Assembly: GCF_036884655.1 (NCBI RefSeq)
Contig: NC_088347.1
Span: 12,892,001-12,956,000 of the forward strand
Length of the DNA: 64,000 nucleotides
Direction: 5' to 3'
DNA from: Musa acuminata AAA Group
Lineage: Eukaryota; Streptophyta; Magnoliopsida; Zingiberales; Musaceae
Positions 9,918 through 22,101 of this stretch are shown piece by piece; the stretch's first letter is position 1; the number at the start of each line of letters is the position of its first letter. The position numbers and the translations under genes are program-made. The notes under the pieces are model-generated. The model had not been told where the DNA came from and ran no database searches. It was given only the letters and a program-made list of their open reading frames with translations.

Positions 9918-11442
9918 TGTTAGGAAAAGTGTCGGCATTAAGAGAGAGGGGGGGGGGGGGGGTGAATTAGTGCAGTAGTAAAAATTACGTTAGTTCAAAA
10001 CTTTCGTACAATAAATTCTGATTTCGATTAAAACCATTTCGGAGAGATCTTTAAATTGAAAGCATATGGAGGTGTAGTTGATGTAAAGCAAGGAAGGCAG
10101 TTTGTAGTTAAGATAAATAGCAAAACAGAAATGCAAACCGATTTATAGTGGTTCGGTCATCATGACCTACATCCACTCCTCCGATTCCTCTTCCGTCGAG
10201 GCCACCGGCATCCACTATCATTCTTCCTTTAATAGACAAAGATCAACCTCCTTCTTACACCCCTATTCTCATTTTTATGTGTTTAGGAGGCAACCCTTAC
10301 AAGCACTCACTCCTCTCTTACAGAATTCTAAACTTAGAGTGGAGGAGGAAATTTCCAAAGAGATTGCAACAACGTTTTCTCACTTTTAAATTCTCTGTGC
10401 TTGTGTATTTTAACCAGGGATGAGAGGGGTATTTATAGGCTTCAAGTTGATTCAAACTTGGAGCCTAAAAACATCTCATCCCGAGTTTCCCGGGCACGGG
10501 CGGTACCACCGCTAATGTTAGTCTGACACTGACACGGCACTGGATGGCTCCACTGCTTAGTCTGGTGGTACCACCACCTGAGATGCTGTGTTGGATGGTA
10601 CCAGCACCCATACTAGCGGTACCACCGCCTGGCACCCTGCCAGGGGCGGTACAACTACCCAAACTAGCAGTATCACCCCTTGACATAATCTCGAAGATTT
10701 TGCCACGATGGTGCCACTTCTTAGGTCACTATTTGGGCCTCTTATTGGGCCCAACACAGCCCTTATATGGGCCCAACGTGCCCCTAATTGGGTTGGCCCA
10801 AATCCAAACCCAATTACATGCTAACTATGTTTCCTAAGATATATTCTAAGCTAAACAAGTCCATAAGTCTAGTTTCTTCCGGCGAACATCCGATGAACTC
10901 TCGGCAATGTTCCGGCAGACTCCCGGCAAGCTCCTGGTCTTCATGACGATCTTCTTGGTGAGTTCTAATGAGCTTCTCTGGCAAGCTCCGAGACTTCTCG
11001 GCTAGTTGCTGTACAACTTCCGACGAACGTCTAGACTTCCGACGAACTCTCGAACTCCCAACGAAATCGCATCATTGACTCCGAGACTTATGTTGTCCGG
11101 CATGTCATTGGTCCCTCGATGCTTCATCCAAATTTTTGGCACATCGTCCTCTCTTGCGGCCTATTGCCCAATCGGCCAGTTGACTCCGCAACTCTAATAT
11201 CCTTGGCGCAATATCCGCTTTTCTTGGCTCGATGCCCGAATCCATGACCCGAAGCCTTCTATTGATACGTCGACTGATCCTCTAGCCTAACGTCCAATCT
11301 TTTGACATGTTTCTCTGGCCCAACATGATTCTTCTTGCTTTAATTATCTCTCCCTGATCGAGGCATCCTGTGTCACTCAAAACGCTGATTAAAACATAAA
11401 CACTTATCAATTGGTTTCATCATCAAAATTCGAGATTCAACA
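9918..11442 (-). repeat. 5' LTR of gag-only copy A, 1525 bp
   Basis: On the minus strand it begins TGTTGAATCTCGAATTTTG (11442) and ends CCTAACA (9918), followed by a PBS. It has a 14-base G run (plus-strand view, 9948-9961), a TATA region near 10430, and several GGTACC-centred palindromes at about 10500-10650. The GGTCATCATGACC inverted repeat is near 10155. Confidence 0.85.
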
Positions 11443-11760
11443 TCTTAAACTTTGCTAGTGCCTTCATGTGTGATTTCAAGAGTATGCCAAATATCATGCG
11501 CAGTTTCGCAAATATTAACACGATAAAATTCATTTTTGTCTAAGGCGCAAAACAAAGCATTTATAGCTTTCACATTTAAAGAAAAAGTCTTCTTCTCTAA
11601 ATCATTCCAATGGTTCATTGGAAGAGAAGACCTTTGAAATCAATTTTCGATAATATTTCATAAATCGAGAATCAACGAAAGCAAGAAAACTCTCATTCAA
11701 GTTTTCCAATATGTATAGTCCGTCTCATTGAACAAGGCTAGCATGTTTTTGAAGAATAAT
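11443..11760 (-). pseudogene. gag fragment B
   Basis: A third antisense piece of the same gag segment (YWKT region to the THEGTSKV region), butted against the outer end of LTR A with only a few bases between. It is either the target into which copy A inserted or a rearranged duplicate. No frame is open for long. Confidence 0.7.
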
Positions 11761-13026
11761 GCAAGATAACAAGCTTGCAAGATACAATGTTTTAAATGAA
11801 GCAAGCTACATGAAGTACTTTTGCATCTTCTTTTTAGATATGTAAGCAAGTAAGTAAGTTTTTGCATCTTCTTGACTTATGCAAGCTAGCTAGCAAGCTA
11901 GCTATCTCCCCCTTTATCATTATCAAAGAGAAGGGATGAATACAATTTTATATTTTTTTTTCTTTTACAATAATTTCTAAATTATGACAAAGGTAAACAA
12001 CAAAGATGAAAAATGAATGTCAAAAGACATATATCATTTTTGACAAGTTTCTTCTTTTTTAAATAGAAAGTATGATAGGAAACAATCTTGATTCAAAACG
12101 AAGACTCAAGTTATAAATTATCAAGATGTCAAGTAGCATATCATGGTTTATAAGAACAAGTTTCCTTTTTAGTGAATAGCAAAAAGAATCGTAGGAGAAC
12201 AAAATCTCAATTCATGCATATAAAATCTTCGATCATCAAAATCATGATTCATCTAAAAAATTCTCCTATTTAAATTTTTAAAGAAAAATCTTACGAGATC
12301 AAATAAAAGATATTCAAATGAAATTTTAAGTCATGAATTTCGAAAAAGATATTCTCTTTAGTAAATTGTAAAAGGAAACGTATGAGAAAAAGATTTCAAT
12401 TTATGCATAAGAACTCTTATGGTTCATATTGAAAATTTTCTAAAAATGCAAGAGAATAAAGAGTAAGAAATCTTGATTCATGAAAATTTCATGTTATAAA
12501 TCTCGAGAAATCAAGATCGTGATTTCGATAAAACCCATTAAATTCAAACCATCAAAATCAATTTCATGGTTCACAAAATTCATAACATAAATAGATTCAT
12601 GATTTTAAATCCAATAATATATTTTTCTTTTTATGTGTTACATTTTAAGTGATCGATTTCATATAAGCATGCTCAAGTTTTTCGTATGAAAACCATACAT
12701 CATAGTTTAAAATCGAAAGAGAAAATATAATCATAGAAATCATCAAGATCAATAAACCATAAATTACCCAAAACTCGTCATTACTTCAAATCATCATGCA
12801 TAATTTCAAAAAATAAATTTATTAGGCATGATATCATCAAACATGATTTCATAAGGCATTTTTAATCAAAATCATTTTGTTTATCATAAACATACAATTT
12901 TTATAATTATTTTTAAAATTACTAGAATGATAAGCATGATTCTTAATTTTTATATTTTTATTATTAAACATACAATTTTCAAGAAAATTAATTCTAAACT
13001 AAATTAAAAATAACTCATGAAAATCA
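11761..13026 (-). other. AT-rich non-coding internal region of gag-only copy C
   Basis: No ORF of note. A minus-strand purine tract (plus strand CTCCCCCTTTATCATTATC, near 11908) resembles the upstream PPT of Sirevirus-like elements. Blocks such as TTCTCCTATGTTTCC near TTACTAAAGAGAATATC also occur in copies A and D. Confidence 0.65.
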
Positions 13027-14020
13027 TTATGTAATTTCGAAATAAACTAAGGGCATTTTGATTACCTCATCGTCGAAGGATGTTAAGATGTAGTTTGCCA
13101 TATCACCTTTGTTGATTTTCTCCTCATCTTTTGAGGAGCTCGATTCATCTTTTGGCAACTTCTTTTTGTGTTCATAGAAAGTAGTTCCTCTCTTTTTCTG
13201 TTTATTTTTATTCTTTAATCGTTGTCTCATAAACTATTTAAATTTAATGAGGAGTTCAAGTTCACCATCACTTGTTTATGCTCGAGTGGTCTTCAATTGT
13301 TCTAAGTCTGAAATCCTTTTTGTTCTTTGGAATATTGTCCTCAAGTTCATTTTGTTCCATATTGGTCATTTCATAGGTCATTAAAGACCCGATAAATTCT
13401 TCGATCAAAAAAGTATTTAAATTTTTTATTCTTAAATAACCATTACTTTCTAATTCTAATTTTGAGAAAGTGATCATAAAACTTTACTAACAAGTTCAAA
13501 ATTCGAAAAAGTTTTACCAAGAGCTTTTAAACCATTGACAATATTCGTAAAACGGCTATACATATCAACAATGGTTTCACTCGACTTCATTCAAAATAGT
13601 TTAAAATCAAGCATCAAAAAGTTGATTTTCAAATCTTTAACTTTGCTAGTGCCTTCATGTGTGATTTCAAGAGTATGACAAATATCGTGCGTAGTTTCGT
13701 AAATATTAACATGATTAAATTCATTTTGGTCTAAGGCACAAAACAAAGCCTTCATAGCTTTCACATTTAAAGAAAAAGTCTTCTTCTCCAAATCATTCCA
13801 ATGGTTCATTAGAAGAGATGACCTTTCAAATCCAATTTCGATAATATTTCATAAATCGAGATTCAATGAAAGCAAGAAAACTCTCATTCGAGTTTTTCAA
13901 TATGTGTAGTTCGTCCCATTGATCAAGGGAGGACGAATGAGAGAGTAACCCTCTTGAAAGCCGAAAAGAGTCATTTCTCTTAGGTGTTAAACCAAATGAG
14001 AAATATAAGGCTCTAATACC
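13027..14020 (-). pseudogene. gag of gag-only copy C, with deletion at the zinc knuckle
   Basis: Read on the minus strand from near 14010. Pieces are recognisable: an N-terminal segment with a shift, the UBN2 core (13809-13591), the LIGSLMTYEMT-type segment (13477-13268, here IEEFIGSLMTYEMT), then an acidic tail. In the autonomous copy a CCHC knuckle C-x2-C-x4-H-x4-C and a basic stretch precede the acidic tail; here the sequence passes from F-Y-E-H-K-K-K directly to K-D-E-S-S-S-S. Copy D has the same junction. No pol follows. Confidence 0.75.
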
Positions 14021-14023
14021 AAT

Positions 14024-15317
14024 TGTTAGGAAAAGTGTCGGCATTAAGAGAGAGGGGGGGGGGGTGAATTAGTGCAGTAGTAAAAATTACGTTAGTTCAA
14101 AACTTTCGTACAATAAATTCTGATTTCGATTAAAACCATTTCGGAGAGATCTTTAAATCGAAAGCATATGGAGGTGTAGTTGATGTAAAGCAAGGAAGGC
14201 AATTTGTAGTTAAGATAAATATCAAAACAGAAATGCAAACCGATTTATAGTGGTTTGGTCGTCGTGACCTACATCCACTCCTCCGATTCCTCTTCCATCA
14301 AGGCCATCGGCATCCACTATCGATCTTCCTTTAATAGGCGAAGATCAACCTCCTTCTTACACCCCTCTTCTCCTTTTACCAGGTTTAGGAGACAACCCTT
14401 ACAAGCAATCACTCCTCTCTCAAACTATTCTAACACTTAGACTAGAAGAGGAGGATTCTCACAAGAGATTACAATAGCGTTTTTCTCTCTTTAAAATCTT
14501 TGTGCTTGTGTTTTGTTAACCAGGGATGAGAGCGGTATTTATAGGCCTCAAGTTGATTCAAACTTGAAGCCTAAAAATATTTCATCCCGGGTTTCCTAGG
14601 TACGGGCAGTACCGCCGCCTGTGCTAGGCGATACCACCACCAATGTTAGTCTGACACTAACAATGCATTGGGTGGTACCACCGCCCAGATTGGTAGTACC
14701 ACCGCCTGGCACCTAGTCATGGGTGGTACCACTACCCAGACTAGCAGTAGCATGGCCTAACATGGTCTCGGAGACTATGCCATGACAGTGCCATCTCTTG
14801 GGTCACTGTTTGGGTCTTTCTTTGGACCCAACACAGTCCTTACATGGGCCCAACTAGCCCATAATTGGGTTGGCCCAAATCCAATCCCAAGTACATGCTA
14901 ACTATGAAATATAAGACATACTTAGCTAAACAAGTCCCTAGTTCTTGGTTTCTTTCGGCGAGCTTCCAGTGATCTTCCAGCGAACTGTCGACGATCTCTC
15001 GGCATTGTTCCAGCGGACTCCTAGCAAGCTCCTGGACTTCATGACGATTTCTCGGCGAGTTCCGTTGAGCTTCTTTGGCAAGCTCCTAGATTTCTCGGTT
15101 AGTTCTTATAGAACTTCCGACGAACTCTCAAACTCCCAACGAAATTACGTCCTTAACTCCAGGACTTCACTTTGCTTTATGCCTTGCTATCGTAGTTCAT
15201 CCTGGATATGAAAAAACAAACTTCGATCTAGACAATTATTACTAAGCATGAATCATGTTGTCCGGCATGTCATTGGTCCATTGATGCTTCGTCCGATTCT
15301 TCGATGCATCATCCTCT
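14024..15317 (-). repeat. 5' LTR of gag-only copy C, U5-side part
   Basis: Plus strand starts TGTTAGGAAAAGTG next to a PBS-like site at 14011-14023. It matches LTR A closely, including the G run at 14055-14063 and GGTACC motifs at about 14630-14735. It is interrupted after CCTCT (15313-15317) by the 8.6-kb insertion and resumes at 23953. Confidence 0.85.
15313..15317. repeat. Target site duplication CCTCT, left
   Basis: CCTCT precedes TGTTAGG at 15318. The same five bases follow CCTAACA at 23948-23952, and the uninterrupted LTR A has a single CCTCTCTTGCGG at the matching place (near 11147). Confidence 0.85.
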
Positions 15318-16464
15318 TGTTAGGATCGGAGCGGCACTAAGAGGGGGGGGGTGAATTAGTGCTGCGGCTTAAAACGTTGGTTTCGACAAATCTTTCGTAC
15401 GATAAAAATCAGAATCGGAAGTGCTTAACTTGAAAGCGTATTCGTAAAGTTGTGCAGCAAATGTAATGAGGAATAAAGTAAGTAAGAAGGTTTGCAGTAA
15501 TGTAAATAGTAGTAATGAAATGCAAACCAGAGATTACGCCATTTTTAAAGTGGTTCGGTCAAGTGACCTACATCCACTTGCGAGGCCCCTCTTCGATGAA
15601 GCTCCCACCTTCCATTAGCAAATCTCTTGAAAGGGAAGGGTGAATACCCCTCTTACAACTTTTTACAAGCGGTTCACTCTCTTACAGATTTTCAGCAAGA
15701 AAGAAGGAGGTGAACACTAGCAAATTGCAAACAAGACTAGCTAAGACTTTTCTAAGGCCTTTCTCTCAAACAATTGCTACTCAAAAAGTTGTAATCTCAG
15801 CTGAGATTTGAGGGGTATTTATAGGCCTCAAGAGGATTCAAATTTGGGCTCCAAAATTTGAATTCTCTTTGGGTTCCCGATGCTGGCGGTGCCACCGCCT
15901 GTCACTATCAGACATTGACAGTGCTGGGCGGTGCCACCGCCAGACCCTTCGGTTCACTTATTGGGCTTCAAATTTAGCCCAAACCATGTCTAATTTTGGG
16001 CCCAGTTGGCCCCTAACCAGGATATAGGATTATCTCTTAATCCTAATCCTAATTACAAGTGAACTACATAACAAAACACATCCTAAGCAAGTTTTCAACC
16101 ACGAACGTCGAGTCTTGTTTCGGCGAGCTTTCCGATGAACTTCTTCCGACGGACTCCCAGTAAGCTCCCGAACTTGTGATGACTTTAACGAGTAGCCGAG
16201 CCTTCTCGGTGATCTCCGTGAACCTCCGACGATCTCTTCGGCGAACTTCCGAAAATTCCGACAGGTTCCCGATTTCTTCTCGGTTGGTTCCGGCAGCATC
16301 TCCGATGATTCTTCGGACTCTTAAACGTCCATCGAACTTGAATCTGGTATTCTTGCTTTGTGTTTTCTGGTTATCGTAGTTACTCTTGCACACTTAACTC
16401 AATAATATGGATTATATCAATTAACCCATCAATTGATTTTATCATCAAAATCTGAGATTCAACA
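15318..16464 (-). repeat. 3' LTR of Sirevirus-like element 2
   Basis: Minus strand begins TGTTGAATCTCAGATTTTG (16464) and ends GATCCTAACA (15318). It is adjacent to the PPT at 16465-16480. It has a TATA-like TATTTATAGG (plus-strand view near 15818) and GGCGGTGCCACCGCC motifs near 15890-15945. It is shorter than its 5' partner mainly in the GGTGCCACC repeat block. Confidence 0.9.
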
Positions 16465-16480
16465 ATCTCCCCCTTTTTGA
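16465..16480 (-). other. Polypurine tract of element 2
   Basis: Plus strand ATCTCCCCCTTTTTGA, i.e. AAAAAGGGGGAGAT on the element strand, directly before the 3' LTR. A second PPT-like tract with a TGACAAAGGGGGAGA core is at about 16881-16896. Confidence 0.9.
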
Positions 16481-17429
16481 TGATGACAATCAATTGATGA
16501 TGGAGTTAAACATAACTCCCCCTATCTATATGCCATATTATGAGAAGATGAAAACACTTGAATTTCATCCATTGAATTCAAGCATAAACCGATAAGTTCT
16601 AACCGTAGAACTTATCATTATTCTCATTAAGCAATAGTAAATACAAAACTTCGATGAAAATCATTTTCAAGTCGAATGATAAGAGACAATTTTTACTACG
16701 ACAAGAGATAAAGATTTTCAACATGAATTTCATGATATAAATATAAGGCATACTTTCAATATGATCAATCGATCTTGCGATATTCTCAAGGATTTTGCAA
16801 GGCATATAAGACATTCATATCACACAAGCTTTTGCAATTCATATAAGTCGTGCTATTAAAATGATACAAGTCATCACTTTTCTCCCCCTTTGTCATTAAC
16901 AAAAAGGGAATGAGACTTGAAGCACATAATTTGTCATACAAAGATTTTATCATTGATTATACATCATTCATCTATATTATCATTGATCATACAAATATTT
17001 TATCATTCAAAATTAAGTATGCTGAAATATTTACGTAGAGTTCATCTTAAAGGAAAATTCAGCATTCATCCATATTATCAAATCTCTTATTTCTATAAAT
17101 AACAAAAATTGTAGATGTACAAAGAAGAGATTGGGATAAGAAAAAAGTTTCAAGTATTAACTCCAATAAGTCAAGATCATAATTCGAATACAAATCCATT
17201 CAAATTCAATTCGTCAACTTAAAACTCATAATCAAGCCATCAAAATCAATTTCGAGATTCAAAATATCATAACATCATTAATCTTGATCAGATGGGAGTG
17301 GTGTTTGACTCAAGATAGGATAAGATAATTTAACAAGTCATTTAGAATCAAAAGAGAATGATCAGATTCACCGAGGAACGGAGAGAGAATAAAAAACTTT
17401 ACGGAAAATCCATTCAAACAAGTTTATTC
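16481..17429 (-). other. 3' non-coding internal region of element 2
   Basis: AT-rich, no gene seen. It contains the second PPT-like tract and corresponds to 3283-4079 of element 1. No env-like ORF is present. Confidence 0.8.
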
Positions 17430-20400
17430 TTAGGGACAATTTAACATACCTAATTCCCTTCTAATGAATTCAAATTGGTCTTCATTCAAAGCTTTTGTAA
17501 ATATATATACTAATTGATGCTTTGTGTCAATGAATTCTAGAACAACATCATTGCTAAGGACATGATCGCGTATGAAATGATGCCTAACGTCGATGTGCTT
17601 AATTCTAGAGTGCTGAATTGGATTTTTAGTAAGACATATGACACTAGTATTATCACATTTTATGGGAATGTTTTTAAAGTGAATTCCATAGTCTTCTAAT
17701 GTATTTTTCATCCAAACAACTTGTGCACAGCATGCACTTGCAGCAATGTACTCGGCTTCCGCCGTAGATAGTGCAACTGAATTTTGTTTCTTGGAAGTCC
17801 AAGAAACAAGTGCATGTCCTAAAAATTGGCATGTTCCAGATGTACTTTTTCTATCTATCTTGCATCCGCCAAAATCGGCATCTGCATAAGCTATTAAATC
17901 AAAATTTTCAGATTTTGGATACCACAGTCCTAGATTTGGAGTTCCTTTAAGATACCTAAATATTCTTTTAACACTTTTAAGATGAGATAATTTAGGATTT
18001 GATTGAAACCTAGCGCAAAGTCCTACACTAAACATAATATCCGGTCTAGTAGCGGTGAGGTAGAGTAGACTACCTATCATTCCCCTATATGTTTTTTAAT
18101 CGAAATTTTCACTATTTTCATCCATATCTAACTTAGTCGCAGTACTCATAGGGGTGTTTATTGCTTTTGAATTATCCATGTTAAATTATTTTAACAATTC
18201 TAATGTATATTTAGATTGGTTAAGAAATATACCATCACTAAGTTGTTTGATTTGTAATCCCAAAAAGAAAGATAATTCACCCAGTAAACTCATTTCAAAT
18301 TCATGACTCATACATTTGGCAAATGATTCACATAGTGATTCATCCGAAGAGCCAAAAATAATATCGTCAACATAAATTTGCACAATAAGAAAATTATTTT
18401 CAAAATGTTTAATAAACAATGTAGTATCAACCTTGCCTTTAGTAAAATTATTTAAAATAAGAAAGGAACTAAGCCTTTCATACCAAGCTCTAGGAACTTG
18501 TTTCAAGCCATAGAGGGCCTTAGTCAATTTGAATACAAGGTTAAGAAGAAGAGAATTTTCAAATCCAGGAGGTTGTTCGACATATACTTCTTCGGAAATA
18601 TAACCATTCAAGAAAGCACTTTTGACATCCATTTGAAATAGTTTAAAATTATTACTACTAGCATAGGCAAGGAGCATCCTTATGGCTTATAATCGAGCCA
18701 TGGGAGCGAAGGTTTCTTCGTAATCGATACCTTCTTCTTGGTTGAAACATTTGGCCACTAATCTAGCCTTGTTTCTAACCATGATACCATTTTCGTCTTG
18801 CTTGTTTCTAAAGACCCATTTAGTACCAATGACTAAATGGTCACTAGGCCTAGGAACAAGCTTCCATACCTTATTCCTCTCAAATTGATTAAATTCCTCT
18901 TGCATTGCAATAACCCAAAAATCATCTTTTATGGCCTCGTCAATGCATTTAGGTTCGATTTGAGAAAGGAAGGCGACGTTAGCACAAAAATTCTTGAAAG
19001 AGGAATGAGTTTGAACCCCTTTTGATGTATCTCCTATAATTAGCTCCTTTGGATGAGCATCTATATACTTCCATTCCTTGGGTAAGGAAATTTCGGAAGA
19101 AGGTGCATCCAAGTTGCTATTTTGAGGAGGGGGTTCATTTAAATTCAAATTATCAAAACCAAGATCATCATCAAAATCATTTTTCTTTAAATTAAAATTT
19201 TCATTAAAAACTACATGAATAGACTCTTCTATTACTAACGTTCTTTTGTTAAAAACCCGAAAAGCCTTAGAAACGGAAGAGTAACTAAGAAAGATGCCTT
19301 CATCGAATTTAGCATCAAATTTTTCTAAGGCATCCCTTTCATTCAAAATAAAGCATTTACAACAGAAAACTTTAAAATAGAAAATATTTGGTTTTTTGTT
19401 ATTCCATAATTCATAGGGAGTTTTTGATAAGGATAGTCTTATTATGACTCTATTCATGATGTAGCAAGCCATATTTACGGCTTCAGCCCAAAAATACATA
19501 GGTAAACTATGTTCATTTAACATAGTTCTTGCCATTTCTTGTAGGTTTCTATTTTTTCTTTCAACTACTCCATTTTGTTGGGGATTCCTCGGAGTGGAGA
19601 AGTTGTGATTGTATCCATTAACCTCACAAAAATTTTGAAAGTCACGGTTTTGAAATTCGCCACCGTGATCACTCTGAATTGATGAAATCATGAAACCTTT
19701 TTCGTTTTGAGTGAGTTTACAAAATTTAGAGAAACACTTGAAGCAATCACTTTTGTGAGCTAAGAAATAGGTCCAAGTGTATCTAGTATAGTCATCTACA
19801 ATTACAAACGCATATTTGCTTCCCCCTAGACTTGTCGTGTCAATTGGTCCAAATAAATCCAAATGAATCAATTGTAATGGTCTAGTGGTGCTAATTTAAG
19901 TTTTTCGTTTGAAACTAGTTTTTATTTGTTTACCTAGTTGACATGCATCGCATACTTTGTCCTTGATAAACTTTATATTTGGAATTCCTCGAACTAAATC
20001 TTTCGATGAAATCTTAGATATTAGTTTCATGCTTGCATGGCCTAGTCTCCTATGCCAAAGCCAAGCATCATCATTTAAAGCGGAGAAGCACATTTCATTA
20101 CTTAGTTCATCAAGGTTGATGGTGTAGACATTATTTTGTTTTAATGCAATCATAGTTATGTTATGGTTTGGTTTTTCAATAATACACACATTTGATTCAA
20201 ATCTAACGATAAAACCTTTATCGCATAATTGACTAACACTCAAGAGATTATGTTTCAATCCATCAACTAGTAAGACATCATCAATAGAAAATTTTAATTT
20301 GTTACCTATGGTTCTCTTGCCAATGATTTTGCCTTGGTTGTTGTCTCCGAAGGTGACGTACCCTTCTTCTTTGCTAGTGAGCATAGAGAAATGAGATGGA

Positions 20401-20474
20401 TCTCCAGTCATATGTCTTGAGCATCCATTATCTAGATACCATCTCTTGCTCATAGCTTGTGATGGTGTATGTTT
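17430..20474 (-). pseudogene. pol: pol of Sirevirus-like element 2, broken by four stops
   Basis: Same domain order as the open pol at 232-3282: protease with D-N-G replacing the catalytic D-S-G (near 20435), GAG-pre-integrase (HRRLGHAS), integrase with D-D-E motifs (19871-19400), reverse transcriptase with YVDD (near 18350), RNase H (18000-17440). Stops lie at 19896-19898 and 18096-18098 (each Gln to TAA by comparison with element 1), 18687-18689 (Glu position) and 18186-18188 (Lys position). The frame is otherwise maintained, so decay has been by point mutation. Pol starts in the same frame as gag, just after a TAG at 20475-20477. Confidence 0.92.
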
Positions 20475-22049
20475 CTACAAGAAAGGATTATTTTTAGGTA
20501 CCCATTTTCTTTTGGGTGCCTTAAAAACTTGTTCATCATATTGCATAGAATTGATCATGGTTCCTTTAGGAACCCAAATTAGTTTGTTCGGACTAATTTT
20601 CTTGAATGGACATTTATAAGTTTTATGTCCATATTTGAAACAAAAGTTACAATTACTTTGGTGCCGAACATGTAAGACGGGGCCTTTAATGAAGGTGGTT
20701 GGATTTTGGTGAGGACTTCTCACAAATCCGATTCCACTTCTTTTATGAACGTGACCCTTATTTGTAAGGATCATGTTCAAAGATTTACTACCAACCTCGA
20801 ATTTCTTCAAGGTGTCCTTAAGTAGCAAGTTCTCCTTTTGGAGAGATTCTAGATCATGGCATTTTATACATGGAGCTAAACTATCATGATATTCAGTTTT
20901 TAATTTATCGATATCACAAGTGAGACTATCATGCTCATTTTTTAGTAATTTATATTTTCTACTAATTATCTTCCATTCATCAAATAACTCATGGAAAGCA
21001 TTTAACAATTCATGATAAGGTAAATCTGCATCAATTAAATCCATTACCTCATCTCCGATGGCCATTAGGGCGTAATGAGCAACTTGCTCGGTGTTGGACT
21101 CCTCTTCTTCGGACGCGCTTGAATCATCCCATGTTGCCTTGAGCGCCTTCTTCTTTGATGTTCTCTTTTTGGCTTGAGGATAATCGTTCTTGTAGTGTCC
21201 CAGTTTTTTGCATTCATAGCAAATCACTTGGTCCTTCTTTTGTTCAAATTTATTTTTTGTATTCTTTTTAAATTTTGTCTTTCTTAAATATTTTTTAAAT
21301 TTTTGAGTCAAAAGTGCAATGTCATTGTCACTGTCCTCATCACTTGATGTTCCTTTCAAGTGGTCTTCTTGTGATTTGAGTGTCATATCCTTCCTATTCT
21401 TTGGAAGGGGGTTCTCGAGCTCATCATGAGCTTGACATGTCATTTCGTAGGTCATTAGAGACCCAATGAGTTCTTCAAGAGGGAATGTTTTAAGGTCTTT
21501 GGCCTCTTAAATGGCCGTAACTTTTGGATCCCAACTTTTAGGGAGGGATCTTAAGATTTTAGTTACTAGTTCAAAGTTAGTAAAATGTTTACCAAGAGCT
21601 TTGAGTCCATTGATGACATCCGTAAACCGGGTGTACATGTCTCCGATGGACTCACTTGGTTTCATTCGGAAAAGTTCGTAAGAGTGCATAAGGATGTTGA
21701 TTTTGGACTCTTTCACTCGGCTAGTGCCTTCATGAGTGACCTCAAGAGTTCTCCAAATATCAAAAGCTGAATCACAAACTGAAACATGATTAAATTCATT
21801 TTTGTCTAGTGCACAAAACAAGGCATTCATAGCCTTTGCATTTAAAGCAAAAACCTTCTTCTCCGATTCATTCCATTCGCTCATCGGAAGAGAAGATTTT
21901 TGAAATCCGTTTTCAACAATAGTCCAAAGCTCGAAATCCATAGAAATGAGGAAGATCCTCATCCGAGTCTTCCAATAAGTATAATCCGACCCATTAAACA
22001 AGGTTGGACGTGTGATAGAATGACCCTCATGCATGCCAGAGTAAGCCAT
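20475..22049 (-). pseudogene. gag: gag of Sirevirus-like element 2, one nonsense codon
   Basis: From ATG 22049 the product begins MAYSGMHEGHSITRP and continues with the DUF4219/UBN2-like capsid core (YTYWKTRMRIF, NALFCALDKNEFNH, DIWRTLEVTHEGTSRVKES). After a TAA at 21507-21509, where a sister frame has Gln, it resumes with LMTYEMT, a CCHC knuckle (CYECKKLGHYKNDY with Tyr for the last Cys), an acidic stretch, a coiled-coil-like segment and a second C-x2-C-x4-H-x4-C motif (CNFCFKYGHKTYKC). It ends at TAG 20475-20477. Without the nonsense codon it is about 520 residues, normal for this type. Confidence 0.9.
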
Positions 22050-22087
22050 CTCTCTTGAGTATTAAACCAAATATGAGAGTGAGCCTA

Positions 22088-22100
22088 GCTCTGATACCAA
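22088..22100 (-). other. Primer binding site of element 2
   Basis: Element strand TTGGTATCAGAGC, complementary to the 3' end of plant initiator methionine tRNA, one base inside the 5' LTR. Confidence 0.9.
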
Positions 22101-22101
22101 T

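Noticed and set aside
22088..22100. TTGGTATCAGAGC and similar sites as possible tRNA gene fragments
   Set aside because: Each sits next to an LTR end as a primer binding site; no cloverleaf can be built around them.
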